From assembly GCA_039105265.1 (NCBI GenBank), contig JAPFFF010000018.1:2232001-2296000 (forward strand): a DNA stretch of 64,000 bases, written 5' to 3'. Numbering within the stretch: position 1 is the stretch's first letter; each line of letters begins with the position of its first letter. The notes under the pieces are model-generated. The model saw only the letters and a program-made list of their open reading frames with translations. It made no database searches and was not told the DNA's origin. Positions 19,131 to 28,114 of the stretch are shown here, in pieces. Source of the DNA: Tritrichomonas musculus. Lineage: Eukaryota; Parabasalia; Tritrichomonadida; Tritrichomonadidae. Both the position numbers and the translations under genes were made by a program.

Positions 19131-20432
19131 TTATGTTAATTGGCATCTCATTTGACGTAAAGCATCTTTTGCCTTAGGAACAGACATCTTGCCTGTTGTT
19201 ATTAATTTTTCAGCAATTATTTCAATTTCTGATCCTTCAGCACCTGCTTCACAAGCTATGTTTCTGCTGTGGAGTTTCATATATCCTATTGATATACCTT
19301 GTGTAACAAGTGCTCTTAAAGCTGCGAAATTCTGAGCAATTCCAACTGCAGCAATTGTACGTGCAAGGTCATTAGCAGAATTAACTTTCATTAATTTCCT
19401 CCAAATTTTTACTGTTGAATTACGATTAATTGAACCACCAACAATACCAACAGGAACTGGGACAACAATTTCGCCAACAAGGTTTTCGTTTTTATCAATT
19501 CTATATGAAGTTAATGCAATATTTTTTGGATCTGAGTATGCATAACTGTGAATTGCAGATTCAACAGCTCTTGTATCATTCCCTGTTGCTGCAACAACAG
19601 CGGTAATGCCATTCATTATTCCCTTTCTGTGAGTTGTAGCGCGTTGATGATTTGCTTTTGCAAAGTTTGTTGCAATGATGATTCTATTAGCAACTTCATA
19701 TCCTTCATATCCATCAGTTGCAAGATCTTTTATTTGCCAAGATGCTGTTGCGCGAACGAGTCTTTTGTCAGCCATATTAGTTAGTATTGACATGAGTGGA
19801 ACAAGATTAAGTTTTGAACTTATATATTTTGAAACAAATTCGCAGGCTTGAGTAACTACATTTGCGCCCATAGAATCACCAACTTTAACATGCAATTCAA
19901 TTATAAGAATAAGTCCGCTTTCAGTATCTTCTGAAGCAATATCAACTTTATATGCTCCTCCTGTTCTTTCAACCATTGATGGCATTGCTGAATTAGCAAC
20001 TTCTAGAATTTTTGAAGATAATGATTTTAATTGCTCGAGATGAGTTGGAGATGACGATGGAGGAATAAAAGTAATTTGGCCAGAGCAAACATTGCTTTCT
20101 GTATAAGTTTTAAATCCGCCACATGGTCTGGCAAGCTTAGCTGCGAATGATGCAGCCGCAATAACGCTTGGTTCTTCGGTTACAAAAGGAATAATAACTT
20201 CTTTTCCATCAATTATGAAATTGGTAGCGACGCCAACTGGGGCGACATGCCTCCCAATACAATTTTCGATCATTGTTTCAGCAGAACTTAAAGGAAGCTG
20301 TTTGTCGAGCTGGTGAATGGAAAGGAGCTCGTCATCAGTAAGATCAAATGAAGCAGTAAGATGGTCTAAACGTTCCTCCAAAGGTAACTTGTAAAATCCA
20401 TGCATTGCTGATGTCATATTTTCTTGTTCCAT
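19131..20432 (-). CDS. HMG-CoA reductase, class II (bacterial type)
   Basis: A 433-residue soluble enzyme; no membrane segments, unlike eukaryotic class I reductase. Class II signatures are present: ENCIGRHVAPVGVATNF and TEEPSVIAAAS near residues 50-100, the cofactor-binding GDSMGANVV, the NHRATTHRKGIMNG loop (here preceded by AKA), and the catalytic His about 388 in KLHSRNIA. Length is close to the 428-residue Pseudomonas mevalonii enzyme. It interconverts HMG-CoA and mevalonate. Trichomonads do not make sterols, so the role may be mevalonate for isoprenoids, or degradation; direction and NADH/NADPH use cannot be told from sequence alone. A bacterial origin by lateral transfer is the usual explanation for class II enzymes in protists. 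Start: ATG at 20432. Confidence 0.93.
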   Translation of the reverse strand: MEQENMTSAMHGFYKLPLEERLDHLTASFDLTDDELLSIHQLDKQLPLSSAETMIENCIGRHVAPVGVATNFIIDGKEVIIPFVTEEPSVIAAASFAAKLARPCGGFKTYTESNVCSGQITFIPPSSSPTHLEQLKSLSSKILEVANSAMPSMVERTGGAYKVDIASEDTESGLILIIELHVKVGDSMGANVVTQACEFVSKYISSKLNLVPLMSILTNMADKRLVRATASWQIKDLATDGYEGYEVANRIIIATNFAKANHQRATTHRKGIMNGITAVVAATGNDTRAVESAIHSYAYSDPKNIALTSYRIDKNENLVGEIVVPVPVGIVGGSINRNSTVKIWRKLMKVNSANDLARTIAAVGIAQNFAALRALVTQGISIGYMKLHSRNIACEAGAEGSEIEIIAEKLITTGKMSVPKAKDALRQMRCQLT

Positions 20433-21014
20433 TTTAGTTTTGGATTGTCGTTTGATTTTTTCCGTTCAATTAATAATTGAAAAAGTTAACGATGTTAACA
20501 TCCTTTTAAAAAAAGAAAATTGAATGAGCAGAATAATTCTTACTAGTAAGTGATATTTAACCAAAGAATATGATATGGAAAACGAATTTATATACAATCA
20601 TATATTATCAATATATTGATAAATTGAGAGTTACTGAAACTAGTTTTTTTTCGGGGTCCTATTGAAAAAGTGAACTTTAAAATAACTTTATCTCATTAAA
20701 AAATAAAATAAAAAGAATATTTACTTTTGATAATGATACACTATACTTTTGTTTATTAAAAAATGAAATTGAAAAATAAAATATTAAATTATGTATGTAA
20801 ATCATCGGAGCACTTTGATGGCGTCTCCTGATTTTTTTTTGAATACTCAAACTCAAGATGATAATTTTTTTAAATATAATTCATGAAAAATAAAAACTAT
20901 TTTTTCGGATTTTGGGAAATACCTTTTTGATTCATTAAAAACAATAAAATTAATTACATAAAACATTTGATAAATTTGAATGGTTTACATTATATAAAAA
21001 AAACACTTGTTATA
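20433..21014. other. Intergenic region before a transposase
   Basis: AT-rich, with a small GC-richer patch near 20800-20835. It separates the divergent HMG-CoA reductase and transposase-like genes. I looked for terminal inverted repeats pairing this region with sequence after 22760 and found none that convinced me. Confidence 0.4.
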
Positions 21015-22505
21015 ATGAAAGACGAGGAATATTATAGATCACCGAGATCTTCACCTCAACCAGAAATTAGAGATACAAATAAAATCGCACAAAGAATTAG
21101 AGCGGCCAGAGAAAAACAAAATCTTCAAATAGAAATGACAAACGATTTGAATATTTTAAGCCAATTACGTCCCAATGCACGACGTTACTCAATTCGAATG
21201 ACTTCATATTTATTACGAGCATTTTTTGTTTCAACTACATGCTACACTATTTTTTCTTTATTTTTGCCAATCTCCAGTCCCCGTACGATGTTCACTTATC
21301 AAAAACAGCTGCTCCGTAATGTTCACTCATCACTAACGGATCTCTCTCAAACACATCTTATCATAGAAGAAAATACAAAAAACTGGCCAAAAAATGAATC
21401 AATAATTTTGGCAGTTGATGCTTGCTCAGTAAACCCCTCTGTGACACTTTTTTCTAATCAAACAATGCAAGGTTTGATTAAGAAAACGGAGAAAAATGAA
21501 GAATTTCAAACAAGCGGCCAAATTACAATTAAATTATTTGAATAATGGCTATCAAACCATAGTCATTTAATTATAGATTCAATGTTTTTATTCAACGTCC
21601 AGCCTTTAAATCCAGATTTGCGTTCATTCATTATTTATATCCACCCTTCAAAAAGTGGAAAAGGTGATATGAAAATAATCAATATATTGAAAAATCTTAC
21701 AAATCAATTGAAAAAGTTTAATATTAATACCGTATCGTATGCTGCAGATGGAGATTCTTATTTTATCCCTTTACACTTAAAAAATATCAAAAATCATATC
21801 ATTGGAAACACTTATTACACCTCACCATCATCTTCAGAGCCAGTTGTGATATCAGACCCTCTTCATCTTTTGAAAAGGGCTAGGTATCATTTGATACCAT
21901 ATATTTATAATAAAACGCAATTTGTTGATATTTTAAATTTGCCATCGATGTCAATAAGAAATGACAAAGCTTCTAAAATGCATGACAGACTTCCGATTCA
22001 AATTTTTCAATTAAAAAATTATGAAAAACTCTGTCAAAAACAATTATTCAATTATTCATTTTATATATTACCTCATACATTATTATTATCAGGTCTATCA
22101 TATTGGCTTAATTATGAAGATCGTTTAATATTATTCCATTTAAGCAGATGTATATTTCAAAAAATTTATGAATCGCCAAAAAACATAATATTTAACGGTC
22201 AAATTCAATATAAAAATCAGCTTATTAACGATAGTTTTTCAACGTTAATTTCAATTTGTGACATATTACACAAAAACCCAAATATAAAAATTCATCTTAA
22301 CCGTTTTGGCACAAACCCGGTGGAGCATAATTTAGGAATGATCCGTATGCGTTCCAAAGACCATCATAAAGCAGAACGCTTTATCAAGGAAGCATCAAAA
22401 ATTAATGCAATGAGACAACTAAGAGAAGATATGGTTGCAGATGTAATTTCTCATCGAGATCTCCAATTTGGAAAAATCATTAACACATCAATTTATATAT
22501 GTTAA
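21015..22505 (+). mobile_element. DDE transposase-like gene with one in-frame stop (P/THAP9- or Kolobok-like)
   Basis: ATG at 21015. One frame runs to 22505, interrupted only by a TAA at 21543-21545, so about 496 codons. Motif layout suggests an RNase H-fold transposase: LAVDACSVNP (first Asp, near residue 140), SYAADGDSYF, then VVISDPLHLLKRARYHL, whose Asp-X-X-His-Leu-Leu-Lys recalls the DPxHLLK motif of P-element/THAP9 and Kolobok transposases. Near the C-terminus RFGTNPVEHNLGMIRMR is rich in conserved-looking residues. No THAP zinc finger is seen at the N-terminus, and the family assignment is tentative. The single stop suggests recent inactivation, or a gene domesticated in part. A small ORF (22525-22761) follows at once. 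Confidence 0.5.
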
Positions 22506-22524
22506 TTTATATTATATTGAAAAA

Positions 22525-22761
22525 ATGGCATTTTCTTTGATTTATGAAGCAAAAACTCAAAAATGTGATGGAAATTGTAAAAAAACTCATGCTTTTTTCA
22601 AAAGTATAATTGATGTAAATAATATTTCATGCAATAAATGCTATTTATTCAAAAGCGACGATGTTATGTTAGCACCAAACACTAATGTAATGATAGAGAA
22701 AAGGCAAAAAAATTTGTTGTTCATTGAATACAAAATGCAAATGGAGATTAGAAGAAATTGA
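22525..22761 (+). CDS. Small Cys-rich ORF next to the transposase
   Basis: A 78-residue ORF beginning 20 bases after the transposase stop. Its Cys and His (KCDGNCKKTH, then about 15 residues on SCNKC) could form a small zinc knuckle or ribbon. I do not recognise it. The close spacing suggests a second ORF of the same transposon, but it may be a chance reading; there is no independent support for expression. Confidence 0.3.
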   Translation: MAFSLIYEAKTQKCDGNCKKTHAFFKSIIDVNNISCNKCYLFKSDDVMLAPNTNVMIEKRQKNLLFIEYKMQMEIRRN

Positions 22762-23110
22762 ATTGAAAATGTATTCGATATAAGAGATGAACATACTAAC
22801 CCGGGATCGTAAATCCAATTCCTTATAAAGAGAAACAATATGCATCTACTCGGTTGGGGAAGAGACTGGAAGTCTTTTCATTACGAGGATTACATTTGTC
22901 GACAAATGCTTCTGTGTTATCTATACCACAAGCAATAGCTTACCACATAGGTGTTCATTCGCTATGGGCTCTATCACAAATATGATACAAAATAACACAG
23001 AAAAGAGGTATAGCAGCGAATCGAACTTGCACCTGCAACCGAAGTCCGGAGATGCACTTCATGATCCAACAACTATACCAGTTAGCGCTAACATTTGTTA
23101 GGTTCGGATT
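22762..23110 (-). repeat. tRNA-like, SINE-like unit
   Basis: Read on the minus strand, 23104-23007 holds an A-box-like TAGCGCTAACTGG and a B-box-like AGTTCGATTCG about 55 bases apart, as in Pol III promoters. From 23079 to 23007 it is 73 bases long and its ends GGTATAG/CTATACC pair 7 of 7, like an acceptor stem. D, anticodon and T stems pair poorly, so it is not a convincing functional tRNA; CTTCGGT could be the loop of a former tRNA-Arg(UCG). The adjoining 250 bases are clearly less AT-rich than the surroundings. That fits a tRNA-derived SINE head with body, or an old tRNA pseudogene. Confidence 0.35.
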
Positions 23111-23150
23111 ACATATTTAATACATGCATTGTGAATATAGTATTGCACTT

Positions 23151-23943
23151 TCAAAAAATACTAACATCAACAGTTATTTGCATAATTGCTAGTAAAATAG
23201 CCAAAATTTCATCCCCTTCATGTTGAAAAACTATTTTTTGGATGAGTATAGACAATACAGAAGACTTCATTAATGGGCGCTCGAATTCTGTCTTATTGAT
23301 TAATTCCTTTCTAAGAAAATACCTTTCCTCCGTTATGTTTACTTGTGTTCCATTATAATTTCGATATGTTGAATTTTGATAAGTTGAATTTTCAGGGCTT
23401 GTTTCATTGTATTTTAAATTTACAGCCTGATTGATGATGTATGATCTTCTCAAAAAAAATATTAATAAGTAATGCTTTTTACACCATCATAAACATCATT
23501 TTATGCTATTTCTTTCTAGATTATTCTTTGAAATTAAACATTGAATAGTATGAGAGTTCAACGAAATATGCATGGAAAAATAAGCATAAAAGTTTGATGA
23601 TAAGCATGGGTTATCACTTTTTTGAGTTAGATGTCTTCGAATAAAGTCACTTATGATCTGATGGTAGAAAAAATTGCCTTTTGTGCTAATATAATGCAAA
23701 ACTTTATTCACTTCCGATGTAATCTTTTGAATAAGAGCGATTAAATGATTTGAAAATAATTTTTTGTTCTGATTTTAAAAGATCAAATGAAATTGAACAT
23801 GAGAAATGGCATTTAACGTTGTTACTTAAGGTGAATCGTGCCTTTTGATGACAAATTAAGGTGGATGCAATGTCAATATCTCTGAATTCTGATGGAACAC
23901 TTGGATAAAAACAAAATAATAAAATGATTATTTGGCCAAACAA
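23151..23943 (-). pseudogene. Broken gene for a possible secreted or surface protein
   Basis: Starting at 23943 the reading begins MFGQIIILLFCFYPSVPS, a good signal-peptide shape, followed by a Cys-containing region. The reading then shifts frame near 23704-23711 and continues to 23496, with more coding-like sequence (many potential N-glycosylation sites) at 23453-23151. I do not recognise a family. The split and the accessory surroundings suggest a pseudogene. It could also be three unrelated chance readings. Confidence 0.3.
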
Positions 23944-24768
23944 TTAAAAATTTCAATAATATTTAATTGAAAAAAAATTCAATGGATTTTGGTGAAGAAA
24001 AGGTCAATTTAAAATCTATCATCAACTTTTTTACGAAAATTTTATATTTTGCTTAAGGCTGCGGTTCTTAAGAAATTCAAAATTGAGACATATTCAAAAA
24101 AGATCGTTAAATTGAATAACATGTAAGCTCTGTATTATTTGAAAAATTTGAATGTTTATTCTATAGATTTCCTCTTGTTGTGAGCAATTCTTGCTATCAA
24201 TGTAAGGTAAATGAGTTTTTTTCTTCTCGCAAAGTATAAATTTGGCAATTTTGTTCTTTTTTCGAAATATATTAAAATCATGTATATGACGTTTTCCAAT
24301 CATAATGATTAAAACCTATAGGCAGGCCCGTAATTTTGTTTTCCAAATCGATTTTATTCAGCGGTTTTCCTTGTGATTCTCATTTTGGTGAAGAAAACCA
24401 AGTTAATATCGAATTAAATTTACTAATTTAAAACTCCTATTTCTCAATTTTTTGAAAGAAAAAATTCAAAATTTCCATATCTTATCAAAATTGAGAAGAC
24501 CGAACTTTTTTTTCCTGAGTTTAATTTTTTTTCAATTTTTCGCAATAGCATATTTGTTATTTAAAGCCTGATTGAATCGGCGGATTCAATAAAATTATTC
24601 TATTTCTTTAATAGCATATTATCCCATTGATTTAATCAATTTGATGAAATAGAATTATTCATAATAACTTTTTGAAAATGATTGACCTTTTATATTCACA
24701 TTTTTAATCTATAGTTGATGAGCTTAAAATAGTTAACTATATTGATAAAACGATTTTATTTTGTTCAA
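23944..24768. other. Intergenic AT-rich region
   Basis: A phrase TTTTGGTGAAGAAAA occurs directly near 23987 and 24383, and a small palindrome ATTGAATC/GATTCAAT sits near 24571. No gene or complete element recognised. Confidence 0.4.
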
Positions 24769-25122
24769 ATGAATGATTTTCAAATTCAAAACTCTCCTGA
24801 AGAATTAAGATTTGGTGTTCTAACAAAGTATATTTTTGAAGGCAAAAATAGTACAGATTATGATCAAAAGGTTGAAGAAACTTTAAGTAACGCTGAAAAA
24901 AAAATACAAAAATTAAATACAAAAATAGTGCAATTAGAAGAACTGGAATCTAATATTAAAAAGTATAAAGCCACTCTTAAAAACATTGAGAATGATGCTA
25001 ATAGGTTTCTAGATGAAAATCAAGATTTTTTTGTTCTCATCAACCAATTAATAACAGGCAATGAGTCCGATAAAGAAGAAATCAAAAAAGAGGAGGAGGA
25101 GGAAGAAGAAGACTCATATTGA
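24769..25122 (+). CDS. Small coiled-coil protein with acidic tail
   Basis: A 117-residue ORF from the ATG at 24769. Residues about 30-85 form a strong heptad-type coiled coil (EETLSNAEKKIQKLNTKI, then QLEELESNIKKYK). The C-terminus ends in Lys/Glu runs and a block of Glu. Small coiled-coil subunits of this kind occur in many complexes (motility, tethering, kinetochore), and the sequence does not single one out. No homologue recognised. Coding nature is supported by amino-acid composition and the intact frame. Confidence 0.55.
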   Translation: MNDFQIQNSPEELRFGVLTKYIFEGKNSTDYDQKVEETLSNAEKKIQKLNTKIVQLEELESNIKKYKATLKNIENDANRFLDENQDFFVLINQLITGNESDKEEIKKEEEEEEEDSY

Positions 25123-25503
25123 TTTATTGAAAGAAAACTGATTTTGAAATTCAATGAATCTAATTGATGCGTTTGAACTTTCCATAATTTTTGAAATGCA
25201 GAAAAATAATGCGTTTATCGCGATTCTGTAATGCGTCTCCCTTTGAATAATAGATAGGTTATTTATGAATATTTTAATTCATATTTGATAATAAAATATT
25301 CATAAAAATGTATTATGGTCTATTGTTATCGTCAAGTTATTATAAAAGTTGGATTGCAAAATAGCATTACTTTATTTTTTGGTAAATTGGTTGCATATTA
25401 AAAATATATGCTTATAAAGTTTAAATAAAATCATTAATGTTTACCAAAGAAAGCATTAGAATAATAATAATAATAATAAATAAGTAGAATTTTAAGATAT
25501 AAA
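25123..25503. other. Intergenic region with ATA/ATT microsatellite
   Basis: Space between converging genes; a short (ATA)n run lies near 25459-25480. Nothing else seen. Confidence 0.5.
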
Positions 25504-26268
25504 TTATTTCAAAACAATATAGAAAAATCCATCTGGATTAATTAATAATGGAACAATTTCGGTTAATTTTGTTGAATGATTTATTTCTATTCCTTGGACA
25601 ATTGCTTTTTTATTAGAAAATTCTCTAAATTGCAAAATATCTTCAATTGTCTGATCAGGGCTTACCTCAAGATATCCGGTGATTGTCGATGGAGTAGTCT
25701 CGTCTACTTCATTGGTAACAAATTTAATTGGCCATCGTTTCCAATTTTCGACACCTTTTTCTAATCGTTTCTGAAATAGACTGATATAGGTCTTGAATTC
25801 GCCTGTTTGAAGTGCATTTTCAATATTCTGATGAATTCCTTCGTTTTGTGTAAGTAATTCTTGATTTTTATCTGTCAAAAATATAGATTCTTTAAATAAA
25901 TGGCAGAAATAATATTGAGCACGTTCAATGCTTTCACAACGTAAGCAAATATTGTTTGGGAATTTATCAAAGCTGACTTTTACATTAAGAGGTGTAAAAG
26001 TAGAATTATCATCAGAAACAATGGAGTCATAAATAACACCAATAGGGAGAGTCCATTTAATAGGAACATGATTATAAGAAAACCATATATTCTTTATTTG
26101 ATCTAAAGGTAAAAACGACTTTAATTTTTGATGAATAAAAACTCCAAGCGAAAGTAAACGAGGTGCGTTAAAACAAAATGGTACTGGTTGATTTTCAATT
26201 TCAACTCTTAATGGTACGGTGTTGTTGAATACTTGCTCCCTAATTTCGGTAATCTGTTGGTCTGACAT
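25504..26268 (-). CDS. ATG5: Autophagy protein ATG5
   Basis: A 254-residue protein with the ATG5 order of parts: N-terminal ubiquitin-like domain beginning PLRVEIENQPVPFCFNAPRL; the family-diagnostic IWFSYNHVPIKWTLPIG (compare IWFEYEGTPLKWHYPIG in human ATG5); then PLNVKVSFDKFP; a helix carrying Lys126 in FCHLFKES, which lines up with the ATG12-acceptor Lys130 of human ATG5; and a second ubiquitin-like domain at the C-terminus. It is shorter than human ATG5 (275). Known role: the ATG12-ATG5 conjugate acts with ATG16 as the E3 that attaches ATG8 to phosphatidylethanolamine on phagophores. Keeping the acceptor Lys implies that conjugation still happens here. Start: ATG at 26268. Confidence 0.88.
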   Translation of the reverse strand: MSDQQITEIREQVFNNTVPLRVEIENQPVPFCFNAPRLLSLGVFIHQKLKSFLPLDQIKNIWFSYNHVPIKWTLPIGVIYDSIVSDDNSTFTPLNVKVSFDKFPNNICLRCESIERAQYYFCHLFKESIFLTDKNQELLTQNEGIHQNIENALQTGEFKTYISLFQKRLEKGVENWKRWPIKFVTNEVDETTPSTITGYLEVSPDQTIEDILQFREFSNKKAIVQGIEINHSTKLTEIVPLLINPDGFFYIVLK

Positions 26269-26586
26269 TGCAATTTTTATTTAGATTTTTATTCAAACGA
26301 TATAATAAATTGAAGTTTATTTTGAATTCAAATTGAAATTTCTTTTCAAAACTTGAAACAAAAAAGTAATCATAAATGAGCATTGTTCATTAAACAATAT
26401 TATTGTTACAATAACAATGGCTTTATGTGAGTTCTATTTTATAGAAATAATTTAAAATAATAATAAATTTCAAACAATAAAAATAAGCAACGCGAGATGA
26501 AAATGATGAAGAGCCATATAGCATTGAACTCTTGGAGAGAAGTCGCTATTAATAAATAAATAAATATTAATATTGATTTTTCAGTG
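26269..26586. other. Intergenic region between ATG5 and a coiled-coil gene
   Basis: AT-rich spacer. AACGATATAA lies about 30 bases upstream of the ATG5 start, and a similar phrase precedes the gene at 31760, but its meaning is unknown. Confidence 0.4.
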
Positions 26587-27861
26587 CTAAGATTTCGGTA
26601 AAGCAACTATGCGCCGTTTCAGGGGTGTCCTAGCAGTTTGTACTCTTTTAATATTTAATATTGGCTCTTTCATTAGCCCATCATTTCTTAGCGAGTCTGT
26701 AGTTGTTATTGTTTTTTCTGTTCTTGCTGTCAATTGTTGAGAAACAGGTCTTGAGGGATTAACAATTGATCCGGCAATTTTGTGCACCATTTTACCACAT
26801 GCAATACATCTTGTGTTAGTCGCTGCTGAGTTTGAAGCGCCATTAACAATTCTATAAAGGTCAGAAGCTAGCTCTTCAAAATCATCATTCAATACTAAAA
26901 TATCTTTTTTGGATCGATAATCTTCAACATCGTCAATAATTGAACTAACAAGTTTTGTAGTTTCATCATTGTATTGCTCAAATTCAACTCTATCTGTTTT
27001 TTGCTGTACTGCAGCATCAATTTGGCACATATATGCATGAATTTCTCTTAATACTGATTGTATGTATGGCATAACCTTTCCAATGTATTTAAAGTAATCA
27101 AAAACGTTTGAAACGATCGGAAAGAAAGGAAAAGATGGTGCATCTGACCGATTATATACTGGATTTTTGGCAAATTGAGGAAATCCATGTGTATCAACAG
27201 GTAAAACTTCATCAAACTTTTTTTTAAATTGTAAAAAATCTTTTGTGAATTCTTGAAATCTAGCTGATAAATCTGCAATAGTTTGTCTATCTCGTTCAGC
27301 AGCATTTCTAATGCAGGATGCTGCTGTTTTCGATTTTAAGCCTTCAACTCTAGGTGTACCATCAAAAGCGGCTGCCATTTGAACAACAATATCAGACAAT
27401 TCATCAATTTTTTGGTTCGATTTTTGCATATCAAGTTTAGCTTCTGTTATCATATCGATTGCATCTTTTGTCATCTTTGGAGTTGCTTCAAGTTGATCCA
27501 TTCTTCCTTCAATTGCTTTAAAAACAGCAAAAAGCATCTCATTTGTTTTTTGTTGAACCAAATCATTAATTGAATTTGTTCTTTCGTTTAGTGAATCATA
27601 AAATGAGTTTACAGTATTAGAGAGTTTTGATGACGATGCCATATAATCATTTCGTATTTGCTGTACAGCTTCGGTCATTCTTGCAAAATCATCAAGAGTG
27701 GGACGACTTTTTAATTGTTCTCTTAATTCGATGATTTCTTTATTTTGTTGAGCAATCTGTTCTGCGAGTTTTTGGAAGATTTCTTGGACAAGAACATCAT
27801 CAACTTGAATAGAAAATAATGGCTTTCCTGAATTAAGTTCGTCACGAAATTCGTCAGTCAT
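26587..27861 (-). CDS. Coiled-coil protein, DUF4795/QRICH2-like
   Basis: A 424-residue protein, predominantly coiled coil from about residue 25 to 330, with a CxxC pair near residue 352 (TRCIACGK) followed by a basic, Thr-rich tail. Long helices followed by a C-x-[AS]-C-[DG]-[KR] motif are typical of the DUF4795 family (QRICH2, C16orf96), proteins linked to sperm flagella and cilia. The family match rests on motif shape only. A flagellar role would fit neighbouring genes, especially the tubulin ligase-like enzyme immediately upstream on the same strand. Start: ATG at 27861. Confidence 0.5.
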   Translation of the reverse strand: MTDEFRDELNSGKPLFSIQVDDVLVQEIFQKLAEQIAQQNKEIIELREQLKSRPTLDDFARMTEAVQQIRNDYMASSSKLSNTVNSFYDSLNERTNSINDLVQQKTNEMLFAVFKAIEGRMDQLEATPKMTKDAIDMITEAKLDMQKSNQKIDELSDIVVQMAAAFDGTPRVEGLKSKTAASCIRNAAERDRQTIADLSARFQEFTKDFLQFKKKFDEVLPVDTHGFPQFAKNPVYNRSDAPSFPFFPIVSNVFDYFKYIGKVMPYIQSVLREIHAYMCQIDAAVQQKTDRVEFEQYNDETTKLVSSIIDDVEDYRSKKDILVLNDDFEELASDLYRIVNGASNSAATNTRCIACGKMVHKIAGSIVNPSRPVSQQLTARTEKTITTTDSLRNDGLMKEPILNIKRVQTARTPLKRRIVALPKS

Positions 27862-28114
27862 GAATGTTTACAATTTAATTAACGGACAAATTTTATTTTT
27901 TTCAATAATATTCAATTTGATAAAAATTTCCATTCAAACTCCATAATCTCGTTGAAGCCATATGCTAACCTGATTGATTTTGTATCAATGAATATAAAAT
28001 TATGAACCTGATCTTTTCTATCAGTATATGGTTGTAAAGAGTAAGTAAAATGAGTTTTTTTAAAAAAATATATTTACTAACAATAAATAAAGATATCTAT
28101 TAAAAACGCATTTT

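Noticed and set aside
16863-20432. Operon-like grouping of MetAP2, DM10 protein and HMG-CoA reductase
   Set aside because: Strands differ and each gene has its own flank; trichomonads are not known to use operons.
22468-22524. Upstream extension of the small Cys-rich ORF
   Set aside because: The extension depends on a TTG start and overlaps the transposase end; the ATG at 22525 is the better start.
23007-23079. Functional tRNA-Arg(UCG)
   Set aside because: The acceptor stem pairs fully, but D, anticodon and T stems are poor, so it is listed only as tRNA-like.
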